From the NCBI GenBank assembly GCA_030446685.1, contig JAUJMV010000001.1, forward strand, positions 418,026 to 450,732: a stretch of DNA of 32,707 bases. Direction: 5' to 3'. Positions 17,214 through 26,246 of this stretch are shown one piece after another. Each line of letters begins with the position of its first letter. The stretch's first letter is position 1. A program made the translations under genes and the position numbers. The notes below the pieces were generated by a model that worked only from the letters and a program-made list of their open reading frames with translations, searched no databases and had not been told where the DNA came from. Source of the DNA: Thermomicrobiales bacterium (GTDB lineage: Bacteria > Chloroflexota > Chloroflexia > Thermomicrobiales > CADCWN01).

Positions 17214-17245
17214 GGGCCGGGTACGCGGAGTACCCGGCCCTTTTC
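17214..17245 (+). terminator. Rho-independent terminator after sdhB
   Basis: GGGCCGGGTAC (17214-17224) and its exact complement (17230-17240) form an 11-base stem with a 5-base loop, followed at once by TTTTC. It begins 39 bases after the sdhB stop and ends the sdhAB transcript. Confidence 0.88.
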
Positions 17246-17285
17246 ACGTCGCGGAGGGGCGGCGCGGGCGGCGTGGTATGCATCA

Positions 17286-17314
17286 TGCACAAAGGGGCGG
17301 GCCACCTTTGTGCA
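17286..17314. promoter_or_regulatory. Inverted repeat just upstream of the pckA promoter (regulator site candidate)
   Basis: TGCACAAAGG (17286-17295) and CCTTTGTGCA (17305-17314) are perfect 10-base inverted arms around a 9-base centre. The site ends 6 bases before the -35 box of the pckA promoter, the position of an activator or repressor site. No T tract follows, so it is not a terminator. Confidence 0.6.
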
Positions 17315-17320
17315 GACGGG

Positions 17321-17349
17321 TTGAGTCCCGAGCGCCGAGGGGGTACAAT
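17321..17349 (+). promoter_or_regulatory. Promoter of pckA
   Basis: TTGAGT (17321-17326, four of six) and TACAAT (17344-17349, five of six) are spaced by 17 bases. Transcription would start near 17356, about 100 bases before the ATG. Confidence 0.7.
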
Positions 17350-17459
17350 TGGCCGCTGCCGTCACGTCGAACGGGGAACGTTCGGGGTGGTCCGGGCGGG
17401 GAGGTCCGGGGGCGGCGCTTCGGTGCGGAAGCGGGCGGAGAGACGAGGAGGGGGCAGCC

Positions 17460-19103
17460 ATGGCGGCTACGGTCGAGCGCGGGCAGGACGCGGCGGAGGC
17501 GGGCGGGGGGCACGAGGCGTCGGGGGGCGAGGCGCTGGCGGCGATCGGCGTCACCAACCCCGGCACGGTCCACTGGAACCTGGCGACGGCCAAGCTGGTC
17601 GAGGCGGCGGTGGCGCGGGGCGAGGCGCGGCTGGCGGCGAACGGCGCGCTGGCGGCCGAGACCGGGGCCTACACCGGCCGCTCGCCGGGCGACAAGTTCG
17701 TCGTCGACCACCCGGCCTACCACGACCGCATCTGGTGGGGCAAGGTCAATCAGCCGCTGGCGCCGGAGCGCTTCGACGCCCTGCGGGCGCGCGTCGCGGC
17801 CTATCTCCAGGGGCGCGACCTCTTCGTCCTCGACGCGCGGGTCGGCGCGGACCCCGCCTACGGCATCGGAGTGCGGGTGGTGACCGAGTACGCCTGGCAC
17901 AACCACTTCGCGCGCCTGCTCTTCCGCGACCCGGCGACCGGGCCGCGGCCGGGCCTGCGGCCCGACTACACGGTGATCGCCGCGCCGGGCTTCCTGGCCG
18001 ACCCGGCGATCGACGGGATCAAGTCGGAGACGGTCGTCGCGCTCGACCTGGAGCGGCGGCTGGTGATCATCGCCGGGACCGAGTACGCGGGCGAGATCAA
18101 GAAGGCGCTCTTCACGGTGATGAATTACCTCCTGCCTTTGCAGGGGGTGCTGCCGATGCACTGCTCGGCGAGCATGGGTGGGGCGGGCGACGTGGCCCTC
18201 TTCTTCGGCCTCTCCGGCACCGGCAAGACGACCCTCTCGACCGACCCGACGCGCCGGCTGATCGGCGACGACGAGCACGGCTGGAGCGACCGGGGGGTCT
18301 TCAACTTCGAGGGCGGGTCCTACGCCAAGCTGATCAACCTGTCGCAGCAGCACGAGCCGCTGATCTGGGGGGCGATGCGCTTCGGCGCGCTGATGGAGAA
18401 TGTCGTCCTCGATCCGGCGACGCGCGTGCCCGATTACGACGACGGCTCGCTGACCGAGAACACCCGCGGCGCCTACCCGCTGGACTACGTCGGCGGGGTG
18501 GTGGCGGAGGGGACCGGCGGGCACCCGGCGGCGATCGTGCTGCTGACCGCCGACGCCTTCGGCGTCCTGCCTCCGATCGCCGTGCTGACGCCGGAGCAGG
18601 CGCTGTACCATTTCCTCTCCGGCTACACCTCGAAGCTGGCGGGGACCGAGCGCGGCCTGGGCGACGAGCCGGAGGCGACCTTCAGCACCTGCTTCGGCTC
18701 GCCCTTCCTGCCGCTGCCGCCGGAGGTCTACGCGCGGATGCTGGGCGAGCGGATCGCGCGGCACGGGTCGCGCTGCTACCTGGTCAACACCGGCTGGACC
18801 GGCGGGCCGTACGGGGTGGGGCGGCGGATGAGCCTCGACCACACGCGGGCGATGGTGCGGGCGGCGATCGCGGGCGAGCTGGAGGGGGTCGAGCGGGTCA
18901 CCGACTCGATTTTCGGCCTCCACGTCCCGACGCGTTGCCCCGGCGTCCCCGCGGAGATCCTGCAACCGCGCCGCACCTGGCGCGACGGGGCCGCCTACGA
19001 CCGCACGGCGCGCGAGCTGGCGCGGCAGTTCGCCGCGAACTTCGCGCAGTTCGCCGGGCAGGTTCCGGAGGGGGTGCGGGAGGCCGGGCCGCGGGCGTCG
19101 TAG
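17460..19103 (+). CDS. pckA: Phosphoenolpyruvate carboxykinase (ATP)
   Basis: The 547-residue enzyme matches the ATP-dependent class in length and motifs: [19 protein letters not shown] near the N-terminus, [15 protein letters not shown] (oxaloacetate-site Arg), MHCSASMG, the kinase loop [14 protein letters not shown] (about residues 250-263), [19 protein letters not shown] (metal-binding Asp residues), [21 protein letters not shown] and [15 protein letters not shown]. It converts oxaloacetate plus ATP to phosphoenolpyruvate and CO2, the entry step of gluconeogenesis. ATG at 17460 follows GAGGAGGGGGCAGCC. It is a single-gene unit with its own promoter and an upstream inverted repeat. The first 20 residues are a Gly/Ala-rich extension. 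Confidence 0.96.
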   Translation: MAATVERGQDAAEAGGGHEASGGEALAAIGVTNPGTVHWNLATAKLVEAAVARGEARLAANGALAAETGAYTGRSPGDKFVVDHPAYHDRIWWGKVNQPLAPERFDALRARVAAYLQGRDLFVLDARVGADPAYGIGVRVVTEYAWHNHFARLLFRDPATGPRPGLRPDYTVIAAPGFLADPAIDGIKSETVVALDLERRLVIIAGTEYAGEIKKALFTVMNYLLPLQGVLPMHCSASMGGAGDVALFFGLSGTGKTTLSTDPTRRLIGDDEHGWSDRGVFNFEGGSYAKLINLSQQHEPLIWGAMRFGALMENVVLDPATRVPDYDDGSLTENTRGAYPLDYVGGVVAEGTGGHPAAIVLLTADAFGVLPPIAVLTPEQALYHFLSGYTSKLAGTERGLGDEPEATFSTCFGSPFLPLPPEVYARMLGERIARHGSRCYLVNTGWTGGPYGVGRRMSLDHTRAMVRAAIAGELEGVERVTDSIFGLHVPTRCPGVPAEILQPRRTWRDGAAYDRTARELARQFAANFAQFAGQVPEGVREAGPRAS

Positions 19104-20152
19104 GGCGGGGCGGGGGGCAGGAGCGGGCGATCTATCCCGTCCCGCTCGCCCCTGCGCGCTATTCCTTCTGGCTGGCTGTTTCAGGAGACGGGGGTCGGAG
19201 GCGAGGGCTTGGACTCGCGGCGCGCGGCGAAGTCGTCGCGGAGCGCGCGCACCTCGCGCCAATGGCGGATCGCGCAGTTTGACCGCGCGCGATGATGATG
19301 CCGCGTTCGCGAGGCGCGAAGGCGGGGCGGCCGGTCGCATCGCCTCCAGGTGCGAGCGCAGATGAAGCCGCTCCGGACCTCCACCAAGAGTTCGGCTACG
19401 CTTGCACGCCTGCGCGAAGCAGGACGCTTCCAACGCGGGCCGGGCGGGAGGCCGTCGGGGATCGCCAGGCCGCCCTCTGCGGCCGGCAGTGGATGACAAG
19501 TTCGTGTATTCCATCAACGTTTTCCCTCGATCAGCCGTGAAAAACTCCGCTTCGGTGAGACCGACGTTGTCCGCAGCATCGCTTTGAGGCCGTTGCGGGC
19601 GTTCGCTGCAGGCCGATCGGCAGCTTCATGCGGGTGTTGACCGGGCAGGAGGATGTAACGATCTGACCGTTCGGCACCGGGATTGACGAGGAGGTGGAAC
19701 ATGGCTTGGGGCCGGCGCAGAAGGGCGTGCCCGCGCGTCCCCTGCGGCCATCCAACGTTCGCCCGCTCGCGGCGCAAACCAGATGATGCGGTGGCGAAGG
19801 GCATGGCGACGAGGATGCTGCGGCGTGGAGCGTCCGCGTGCGATCGAGGATCGCGCTGTAGCGTCGAGCGCTCACGCGCCTGATCGCGACACCGAACGAG
19901 CACGCCCTCCACGACGATTCCCCGCGCGCGGTCCGCGAAGGCCGCCGGGGGCCAATTGACCCGGCGGGGAATCGCTAGAATCGCCGCCGTGCCACGATCC
20001 GGGGCGGCGCCCCTCCGGGCCGTCCTCCGCCACACCGTAGGCCCCGCGGGCGATCTGTCAAGCGCGCCGACCCCGCCGGGGATCGCGCTAGAATCGGGAT
20101 GACGGGGGAACGGCGGCAGGGGCGCGGGAGGGCGTGGGAGGAGGGAGCGGGG
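19104..20152. other. Long spacer with probable gene remnants
   Basis: About 1050 bases without a convincing intact gene. Base composition is less GC-rich than in the neighbours. On the minus strand around 19510-19880 parts of different frames look protein-like (for example NVGLTEAEFSRLIEGK near 19520-19570, and IIWFAPRAGERWMAAGDARA near 19730-19790) but no frame stays open with sense, which suggests a decayed gene I cannot name. Near 19115-19160 a GAGCGGG/CCCGCTC hairpin may end pckA transcription. Two similar TAGAATCG segments occur at 19976 and 20089. Confidence 0.45.
20067..20094 (+). promoter_or_regulatory. Possible promoter of the molybdenum hydroxylase genes
   Basis: TAGAAT (20089-20094) is a good -10 about 60 bases before the ATG at 20153. 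CCGACC (20067-20072), 16 bases upstream, is a very weak -35. A near-duplicate (GGGGAATCGCTAGAATCG) lies at 19966-19983. Confidence 0.3.
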
Positions 20153-20644
20153 ATGGCGGGGGCATCGAACTCACCGTGAACGGGGCGCGGGTGGCGGTGG
20201 ATACCGGCCCGGCGCGGCCCTGCTCTTCGTCCTGCGCGAGGAGCTTGGGCTGACCGGCTGCAAGATCGGCTGCGGCGAGGGGCCTGCGGCGCCTGCACCG
20301 TGCTGGTCGACGACAATCCGACCCACGCGTGCGTCACGCCGGTCGGGGCCGTGGCCGGGCGGCGCGTGCGCACGATCGAGGCGCTGGAGGAGGGCGGGCG
20401 GCTGCACCCGGTCCAGCAGGCGTTCCTCGACGCGGGCGCCTTCCAGTGCGGCTACTGCACGCCCGGGATGATTCTCACAGCCCTCGGCCTGCTCCTGCGG
20501 TGCCCGGACCCGAGCGAGGAGGCGATCGTGCGCGCGATGCAGGGCAACCTCTGCCGGTGCGGGACCTACCCGCGGATCGTCCAAGCCATCGGCCGGGCGG
20601 CGGCGGAGTTGCGCGCCACGGCGGTGGCGGGAGGTGCGCGATGA
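20153..20644 (+). pseudogene. 2Fe-2S subunit of a molybdenum hydroxylase, frameshifted
   Basis: Pieces in different frames add up to a small CoxS/IorA-type protein of about 164 residues. They are IELTVNGARVAVDTGPA, then LLFVLREELGLTGCKIGCGEG, then ACGACTVLVDDNPTHACVTP through FQCGYCTPGMILTALGLLLR and GNLCRCGTYPRIVQAI. These give the plant-type [2Fe-2S] ligands (CxxxxCGxC...C) and the second [2Fe-2S] motif (CGxCTPGM...CRC). It carries electrons from the molybdenum subunit. Single bases seem to be missing near 20158, 20215 and 20280, each in a G/C run. The ATG at 20153 follows GGAGGAGGG, and the stop overlaps the next ATG (ATGA). It may be a live gene hidden by sequence errors. Confidence 0.85.
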
Positions 20645-22718
20645 CGGGCGAGCTCGCGCGGACGACCAGCCCGGACCCCGGCCAGGCGGGCCGCCCCGGC
20701 CGCCCGGCGCCGGGCGAGCTGCCCGCGCCGCGGATCGCGGACTGGCTCCGGATCGAGCCGGACGGCGCGGTCGTGGTCTACACCGGCAAGACCGAGGTGG
20801 GCCAGGACATCCGGACCTCGCTCGCCCAGGCGGTCGCCGATGAATTGCGCCTGCCGGTCGAGGCGATCCGGATCGTCATGGCCGACACCGAGCGCGTGCC
20901 GTTCGACGCCGGCACCACCGGCAGCCGCACCACGCCCTGATGGCCGCCCACCTGCGCAAGGTGGCCGCGGCCGCGCGCGAGCTGCTGGTCGACCGTGCGG
21001 CCGCGGGGTGGGGCGTCGAGCGCGGCGCGCTGCGCGTGGACGGCGGGGCGGTCGCGGACCCGGCCACGGGACGGGCGCTCGGCTTCGGGGCGCTGGCCGG
21101 GGGGGGGGCGCTGGAGGAGGAGTACGGCGACGACGCCCCGATCACGCCCCCGGCGCGGTGGACGGTGGCCGGGCGGTCGGCCCCGGCGGTCGACGGCCGG
21201 GCGATCGTGACCGGGCGGCGGCGCTACACCCCGGACCTCGCGCGGCCGGGGCTGCTGGTCGGGATGGTCCTGCGCGCGCCGCGGTCCGGCGCGCGCCTGG
21301 CGGCGCTCGACATGGCGGCGGCCGCGGCGCTGCCGGGGGTCGCGATCGTCCGCGTGGACGACTTCGTCGGGGTGGTCGCGCCGGACCGCCAGGCGGCCGG
21401 CGCGGCGCTCGGCGCGATCCGCGCGGAGTGGGCCGGCGGGGAGCGGCACGACGCGCGGGATCTCTTCGCGTCGCTCCGGGCGCAGCCGGCCCCGGCCGGG
21501 GGCGGCGGGCGGCCGGGGCGCCCGCAGCGGCACGAGGTCGGATCGGTGGAGGAGGGGCGGGCGGCGGCGGCGCGGACCCTCGCGCGGACCTACAACGTGG
21601 CCTACATCGCGCACGCGCCGCTGGAGCCGCGCGCGGCGGTGGCGGAGTGGCACGACGGGCGGCTGACGGTGTGGACCGGGACGCAGCGGCCGTTCGGCGT
21701 GCGCGATGAACTGGCCCGCGCCTTCGGGCTGCCGGAGGCGGATGTCCGCGTGGTCGTGCCGGAGACGGGGGGCGCCTACGGCGGCAAGCACACCGGCGAG
21801 GCGGCGATCGAGGCGGCGCGCCTGGCGCGGGCCGTGGGGCGGCCGGTCAAGCTCGTCTGGACGCGCGAGGAGGAGTTCACCCAGGCGTACTTTCGCCCGG
21901 CGGGATCGATCGACATCGCCAGCGGGGTCGGCGCCGACGGCGGGCTGGTCGCCTGGGAGTGCCACAACTACAACTCGGGCGCGTCGGGCCTGCGCACGCC
22001 GTACGACGTCCCCCACCAGCGGAGCGAGTTCCACCCCGCGCCGGCGCCCCTGCGCCAGGGCTCCTACCGGGCGCTGGCCGCCACCGCCAACCACTTTGCG
22101 CGCGAGGTCCACATGGACGAGCTGGCCGGCGCCCTCGGCCTGGACCCGCTGGCGTTCCGCCTGCGGAACCTCCAGGACGACCGGCTGCGCGCCGTGCTCG
22201 AGGCCGCGGCGGCGCGCTTCGGGTGGGGCCGGGCGCCGGCCGCTCCCGGCCACGGCAGCGGGATCGCCGGGGGGACGGAGAAGGGGAGCTACGTGGCGAC
22301 CTGCGCGGAGGTGGCGGTCGATCGGGCGGGCGGCCAGGTGCGGGTCGTGCGGGTGGTGCAGGCGTTCGAGTGCGGCGCGATCGTCAACCCGGACGGCGTG
22401 CGCAACCAGGTGGTGGGGGCGATCATCCAGGGGATCGGCGGCGCGCTCTTCGAGGCGGTCGACTTCGCGGACGGGATTATCCTGACCGACCGGTTCTCGC
22501 GCTACCGCGTGCCGCGCTTCGCCGACGTGCCGCCGATCGACATTGTCCTGCTCGACCGGCCGGATCTGCCGTCGGCGGGGGCGGGGGAGACGCCGATCGT
22601 CGGGATCGCCCCGGCGATCGGGAACGCCATCCACGCGGCGACGGGCCGGCGGCTGCGGTCGCTGCCGCTGGCGCCGCACGGCCTCCCGCCGGGCGGCGAT
22701 GACGCGCCGGCGGAGTAA
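20641..22718 (+). CDS. Molybdopterin-binding large subunit, isoquinoline 1-oxidoreductase beta type, one frameshift
   Basis: Two frames joined at about 20936 give roughly 690 residues. The first ends GTTGSRTTP and then hits TGA; the second begins MAAHLRKVAAAARELL. One extra C would join them as SRTTPLMAAHLRK, the expected sequence. The start WLRIEPDGAVVVYTGKTEVG with QDIRTSLAQAVADEL is typical of IorB-like subunits rather than xanthine dehydrogenases. Later motifs are HAPLEPRAAVAEW, ETGGAYGGKHTGEAAIEAAR, QGSYRALAATANHFA, FECGAIVNPDGVRNQVVGAI and GAGETPIVGIAPAIGNAI with the Glu that acts as base. It would hydroxylate an N-heterocycle or aldehyde. There is no FAD subunit, as in IorAB-type enzymes. 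Substrate unknown. Confidence 0.88.
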
Positions 22719-22758
22719 CGGTCACTACTGTCGGCCTGAACGGGGAGGGTGAGGCGAC

Positions 22759-23745
22759 ATGGAATACCGGCGGTTCGGGCGGACCGGCCTACAGGTTTCG
22801 GTGATGGGGTTGGGCACCGGCGGGCCGAGCCAGCTCGGCCAGGGGAGCGGCGTCCCGGAGGAGGAGGCGCGGCGCGCGGTGCGCCGGGCGCTCGACCTGG
22901 GGATCAACCTGATCGACACCGCCGCCGACTACCGCGAGAGCGAGGCGATCCTCGGGCGGGCGCTGGCCGGGGCGCCGCGCGATTCGTACGTCCTCTGCAC
23001 CAAGTTCACCCCGGTGCGGTCGCGCGCGGGGGACGCCGCGGACCCCTCGCTGCTGAAGGGCGAGCAGGAACTGCTCGACTCGCTCGACCGGAGCCTGGCG
23101 CGGCTGAACACCGACCATGTCGACCTCTTCCAGCTCCACGGCGTGACGCCGGACTGGTACGAGCGGGTGCGGGATCGGTTCGTCCCGGCGATGCGCCGGC
23201 TGCAAGAGGCGGGCAAGGTGCGCTTCCTGGGGATCAGCGAGTCCTTCGGGATTGATGACAGGTGGGAGACGCTGCGCCGGGCGCTGGCGGACGATCTCTT
23301 CGACGCGCTGATGGTCGGCTACAACCTGCTGACGCCCGGCCCGGAGCAGGCGGTGCTGCCGGCGGCCCGGCGGCAGGATGTCGGGGTGCTGGTGATGTGC
23401 GCGGTGCGGCGCAAGATCGGCCGCCCGGAGGCGCTGGCGGCGCTGATCGCCGATCTGAAGGCGCGCGGCGACCTGGCGCCGGACGCCCTGCCGGAGCGCG
23501 GCCCGCTGGACTGGCTGGTCCGCGACGGCGTCGATTCGGTCACGACGGCCGCCTACCGCTTCGCCGCCGGGCATCCTGCGGTTTCCTGCGTCCTCACCGG
23601 CACGGCCAACGCCGCCCACCTGGAGCAGAACGTGCGCGGCATCCTCGGTGGGCCGCTGCCCGACGCGGATCGGCGGCGCCTGCTCGATCTCTTCGGGCCG
23701 ATCGGGCGCAAGCTGGGGAACTGCCCGCCGCGCGACTGTTTGTAG
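22759..23745 (+). CDS. Aldo/keto reductase
   Basis: The 328-residue TIM-barrel oxidoreductase starts MEYRRFGRTGLQVSVMGLGT. It has the catalytic tetrad Asp53 (NLIDTAADY), Tyr58, Lys82 (LCTKFT) and His127 (FQLHGV), then GKVRFLGISE and the NADPH-binding end (VLTGTANAAHLEQNV). Members reduce aldehydes and ketones with NADPH; this one is near the AKR families that act on sugars or small carbonyls. The C-terminus NCPPRDCL has two Cys residues, which is unusual but not a known cluster motif. ATG at 22759 follows GGGGAGGGTGAGG. It lies 40 bases after the molybdenum hydroxylase and may be co-transcribed with it. Confidence 0.92.
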   Translation: MEYRRFGRTGLQVSVMGLGTGGPSQLGQGSGVPEEEARRAVRRALDLGINLIDTAADYRESEAILGRALAGAPRDSYVLCTKFTPVRSRAGDAADPSLLKGEQELLDSLDRSLARLNTDHVDLFQLHGVTPDWYERVRDRFVPAMRRLQEAGKVRFLGISESFGIDDRWETLRRALADDLFDALMVGYNLLTPGPEQAVLPAARRQDVGVLVMCAVRRKIGRPEALAALIADLKARGDLAPDALPERGPLDWLVRDGVDSVTTAAYRFAAGHPAVSCVLTGTANAAHLEQNVRGILGGPLPDADRRRLLDLFGPIGRKLGNCPPRDCL

Positions 23746-23765
23746 CCGCCGCCGCGGGCGGGCGG

Positions 23766-24464
23766 TCAGGCCTGGGCCAGCGGCTGCCCCGCCTTGACGG
23801 CCGTCCGCGCCGCGGGGGCGGGCGCGCGCTGGATGATGAACCATTCGGCGACGACGTACGAGACGAAGATCGAGCACCAGACCGAGGCGGTGTAAACCTC
23901 CGCGAAGGGGAGGGACGGGTTGGCGTTCCGGTACGCAATCCCGGCGGCGAGGAAGACGCGCAGCAGCACCGCCGCGAAGGTGAAGGAGTAGTTGCGGATC
24001 ATCCAGTCGCGGTGCAGCGAGATCTGCCGCCGCCGGATCGCGACGAAGGCCAGGAGCCCGCTGTAGAACCACGCGGCGGCGAGGAGGAGGAAGCCGAGCT
24101 GGGCGGCCAGGCCCGACACCGACACGATCGCGGAATAGACGCCCATCACACTGCCGACGAGGATGCTGGCGAGGTAGACGCGGCCGATGATCCCGTGGAG
24201 CGCCGGATACCGGCCCCGGAGCGCCGGGACGAACTGGAACGGCCCGAGGAGCAGCGCCAACCCGCCTGGGATGGCGTGGAGCGACAGCCCGACAATGTGC
24301 CAGGGGAAGGCGGGGTTGAGCGGGATGCGGCTCACGCCGGGGCTGAAGGTCAGGTAGGGGATGGCGGAGAACAGGGCGATACCGACCGCCGAAAGGGCCA
24401 TGAGGACCCAGGCGATCCAAGCACCCGTCCGCCGAGCAACCGGTCGTCGCGAGACGTTGGCCAT
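23766..24464 (-). CDS. DUF2306-family membrane protein
   Basis: The 232-residue integral membrane protein has about six to seven hydrophobic helices: an N-terminal helix, AIPGGLALLLGPFQFVP, GRVYLASILVGSVMGVYSAI, LGFLLLAAAWFYSGLLAFVAIRRR, and FTFAAVLLRVFL. The segments HAIPGGLALLLGPFQF, HGIIGRVYL and SLHRDWMIRNYSFTFAAV are typical of DUF2306, whose conserved His and Arg residues may bind a cofactor such as haem; the function is unknown. It follows the NTF2-like gene by 85 bases in the same direction and shares the TetR-controlled promoter. It converges on the aldo/keto reductase gene with a 20-base gap. Confidence 0.82.
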   Translation of the reverse strand: MANVSRRPVARRTGAWIAWVLMALSAVGIALFSAIPYLTFSPGVSRIPLNPAFPWHIVGLSLHAIPGGLALLLGPFQFVPALRGRYPALHGIIGRVYLASILVGSVMGVYSAIVSVSGLAAQLGFLLLAAAWFYSGLLAFVAIRRRQISLHRDWMIRNYSFTFAAVLLRVFLAAGIAYRNANPSLPFAEVYTASVWCSIFVSYVVAEWFIIQRAPAPAARTAVKAGQPLAQA

Positions 24465-24549
24465 GGCAGGTCCTTTCCGGGGTACGGCCGGCCTCCCGAC
24501 CGGGCGGGCGCCGGCGGCCGAACGGCGCGGCGGAGGGCCGGGCGCGGGG

Positions 24550-25116
24550 TCACCCCGTCGGAGGCGTGTAGGCCCCGGCGGGGAGCCCGATCTGGCGCAG
24601 TAGATCCGCCAGATTGTAGTAGTCGCCGACGCGCCGGATCAGTTGGCCCTCCAACTCGAAGAGGGACGCGACCGGGAGCGAGAACGACTTCCCGGTCGGC
24701 GGCAGGTCGCGCGCGAACGCGCCGGTGTCCGTGCCGGAGAAGATCCAGCGGGCGGCGGCCCGGTCGCCTGCGTGGAAGGCGTCGACGAGTTCGACGCGCG
24801 CGTCGCGGATGCTGGCGCTGGTGATGGAAACCCACAGCGCGATCCCCTCCCGACCCTGGAAGCGGGCCTGGAAGGCGAAGTCCTCGTAGACCCCGTCGTC
24901 GGTGAAGAGCGCCGCCATGCGCGCGGGGTCGGCGGCGTTCCAGGCGTCCGCCCACTGCTGCACGATGCGCGGAACCATCGCTGCGTCCTCCCTCCCACCG
25001 CCCTGGGTCCCGCCGCTGGCGGCCACCGCCCCACCGCCAGAGGCGCCGAGCAGGGCCGCGCCCGCGCCGACTACCGTGCCGCCGAGGATTGTCCGGCGTG
25101 TCAACCTCGCGCCCAT
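24550..25116 (-). CDS. Tat-exported NTF2/SnoaL-like protein
   Basis: The 188-residue protein begins MGARLTRRTILGGTVVGAGA: a twin-arginine motif (Arg7-Arg8) and hydrophobic core, ending near AVAASGG, consistent with Tat export. The mature part (about residues 45-180) is a SnoaL/NTF2-like cone fold with QWADAWNAADPARMAALFTDDGVYEDFAF, REGIALWVS and LFELEGQLIRRVGDYYNLADLLRQIG, the pattern of polyketide-cyclase-like proteins. Ligand unknown. The ATG at 25116 is preferred over 25137 because GGAGG is correctly placed. It heads an operon with the DUF2306 gene. Confidence 0.85.
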   Translation of the reverse strand: MGARLTRRTILGGTVVGAGAALLGASGGGAVAASGGTQGGGREDAAMVPRIVQQWADAWNAADPARMAALFTDDGVYEDFAFQARFQGREGIALWVSITSASIRDARVELVDAFHAGDRAAARWIFSGTDTGAFARDLPPTGKSFSLPVASLFELEGQLIRRVGDYYNLADLLRQIGLPAGAYTPPTG

Positions 25117-25161
25117 GACCCCCTCCGTCCTGCACATGGCGACTGTTTGCCGCTACAATAT

Positions 25162-25177
25162 ACGAGTGTGTGCTCGT
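25162..25177. promoter_or_regulatory. Operator candidate 1 in the tetR intergenic region
   Basis: ACGAGTGTGTGCTCGT has ACGAG and CTCGT as inverted ends. Together with 25194-25209 it fits the shared pattern ACGAGTNNNTNNTCGT. The site lies downstream of the minus-strand -10 box, so a bound protein would block the NTF2-like operon. Confidence 0.6.
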
Positions 25178-25188
25178 GATATGAGCGC

Positions 25189-25217
25189 ATTGTACGAGTA
25201 AATAGTCGTATTGTCAA
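25189..25217 (-). promoter_or_regulatory. Promoter of the NTF2-like/DUF2306 operon
   Basis: On the minus strand a perfect TTGACA (25217-25212) and TACAAT (25194-25189) are separated by exactly 17 bases, the strongest promoter in the window. Its spacer contains operator candidate 2, so a strong promoter is combined with a likely repressor site. Confidence 0.85.
25194..25209. promoter_or_regulatory. Operator candidate 2 in the tetR intergenic region
   Basis: ACGAGTAAATAGTCGT, extended by flanking T and A to an inverted TACGA/TCGTA pair at 25193-25210, lies in the spacer between the -35 and -10 boxes of the divergent promoter. It has the same length and end sequences as candidate 1, 32 bases away. 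Confidence 0.65.
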
Positions 25218-25259
25218 GGGGGCTCGTCGGGGGGCTCACGTCGCGAGGAGAGCGAGCCT

Positions 25260-25937
25260 TTGGGAGTGAACCAGGAACGCCGTCGTGCCCGTCGCCAGCA
25301 GCGCGGCCTGCTCCGCGTGGAGGAGATCCTCCGCGCCGCGGGGGCGCTCTTTGCCGAGATCGGCTACGACAAGACGACGACCAACATGATCGCCGCACGG
25401 GCGGGGGTTTCGCCGGGTTCGCTGTATCAGTTCTTCCCGAACAAAGAGGCCATCGCGCAGGCGTATGCCGCACAGGCGGTCGCGGACCTCCATCGGGTAT
25501 ACGACACCATCCTCTCCCCCCCGGTGATCGCCCTGCCGTTCCCGGCGTTCAACGACACCTTCATCGACGCGCTGATCACCTTCAATCTCGCGTACCCCGG
25601 CTACTTCGCGCTCTCCCTCGCCTCCACCATCTCGGCGCCGCTCGCGGCCGCCCTGGCGGATCTCCAGGGAGGGGTTCTGGAGCGCCTGGAAGCGTTATTC
25701 GCGGCACTTTGGCCGCGGGGCGGACCCGAGGAGCGGCGGCTCCGCGGACTCGTCACGTACCGCATCTTCCTCGCCCTCCTCCCGCTGGTGCTGGAGAGCC
25801 AGGGGGAACAGCAGCAGGCGATCGTGCGCGAGTTGAAGGCGGTCTTGTACCGCTATTGGGACGAGACGATCGCGGCGCAAGGCGGCACAGCGGGCGTGCG
25901 CCCCCCTGGGACAGTCGCCTCGAACGAAGAACGGTGA
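25260..25937 (+). CDS. TetR-family transcriptional regulator
   Basis: The 225-residue protein has the TetR N-terminal DNA-binding domain (residues about 18-65: LRVEEILRAAGALFAEIGYD, KTTTNMIAARAGVSPGSLYQ, FFPNKEAIAQAYAAQ). The variable helical ligand domain runs from about residue 70 to 205. It starts with TTG at 25260 or GTG at 25266; both give an intact domain. Upstream is a 143-base divergent region with two similar palindromic operators and the promoter of the NTF2-like/DUF2306 genes, so the natural reading is a repressor of that operon and probably of itself. The ligand is unknown. The last 20 residues are low-complexity. Confidence 0.92.
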   Translation: MGVNQERRRARRQQRGLLRVEEILRAAGALFAEIGYDKTTTNMIAARAGVSPGSLYQFFPNKEAIAQAYAAQAVADLHRVYDTILSPPVIALPFPAFNDTFIDALITFNLAYPGYFALSLASTISAPLAAALADLQGGVLERLEALFAALWPRGGPEERRLRGLVTYRIFLALLPLVLESQGEQQQAIVRELKAVLYRYWDETIAAQGGTAGVRPPGTVASNEER

Positions 25938-26246
25938 CGCGAGGAGCGCGGAGGCCATGGCGCGGTGCCAGCCCGTACCCCCTCTTGCGGCCGCGGGCGA
26001 ACCGTCGAGGGCGGCGAGGGCGCACCCCGTTCGCCGTCGAGTTACCCGACGGGTCTTGCCGCCTTTCGATCACCACCCTTCGCCCGCTCCGGGCGTTGGG
26101 GCGAGGAGGTCTGCCCACCCCGAGGCCACGCGGAGCCGCGTTGCGGGCGCCGGCCAACGACCCGCGCCGCCCTGGGGGGAAAGGTGGGGAACGGATCAGC
26201 GAATGTCGGCGAGACCCCGTGTTCGGGCGAGGGGTGAACCGACGGC
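25938..26246. other. Spacer between the tetR gene and the amidase gene (convergent ends)
   Basis: About 309 bases in which the only open frames are Arg/Pro/Ala-rich shadows. There is no clear terminator. Short inverted segments occur (for example CCGTCGAG around 26034 with GACGGG after it) but none with a long stem. I see no feature to call. Confidence 0.4.

Noticed and set aside
17286..17314. A terminator upstream of pckA
   Set aside because: No T tract follows, and sdhB already has a strong terminator at 17214; position relative to the -35 fits an operator better.
17283..19517. A 744-codon minus-strand frame opposite pckA
   Set aside because: Low-complexity antisense shadow of pckA; no domain pattern.
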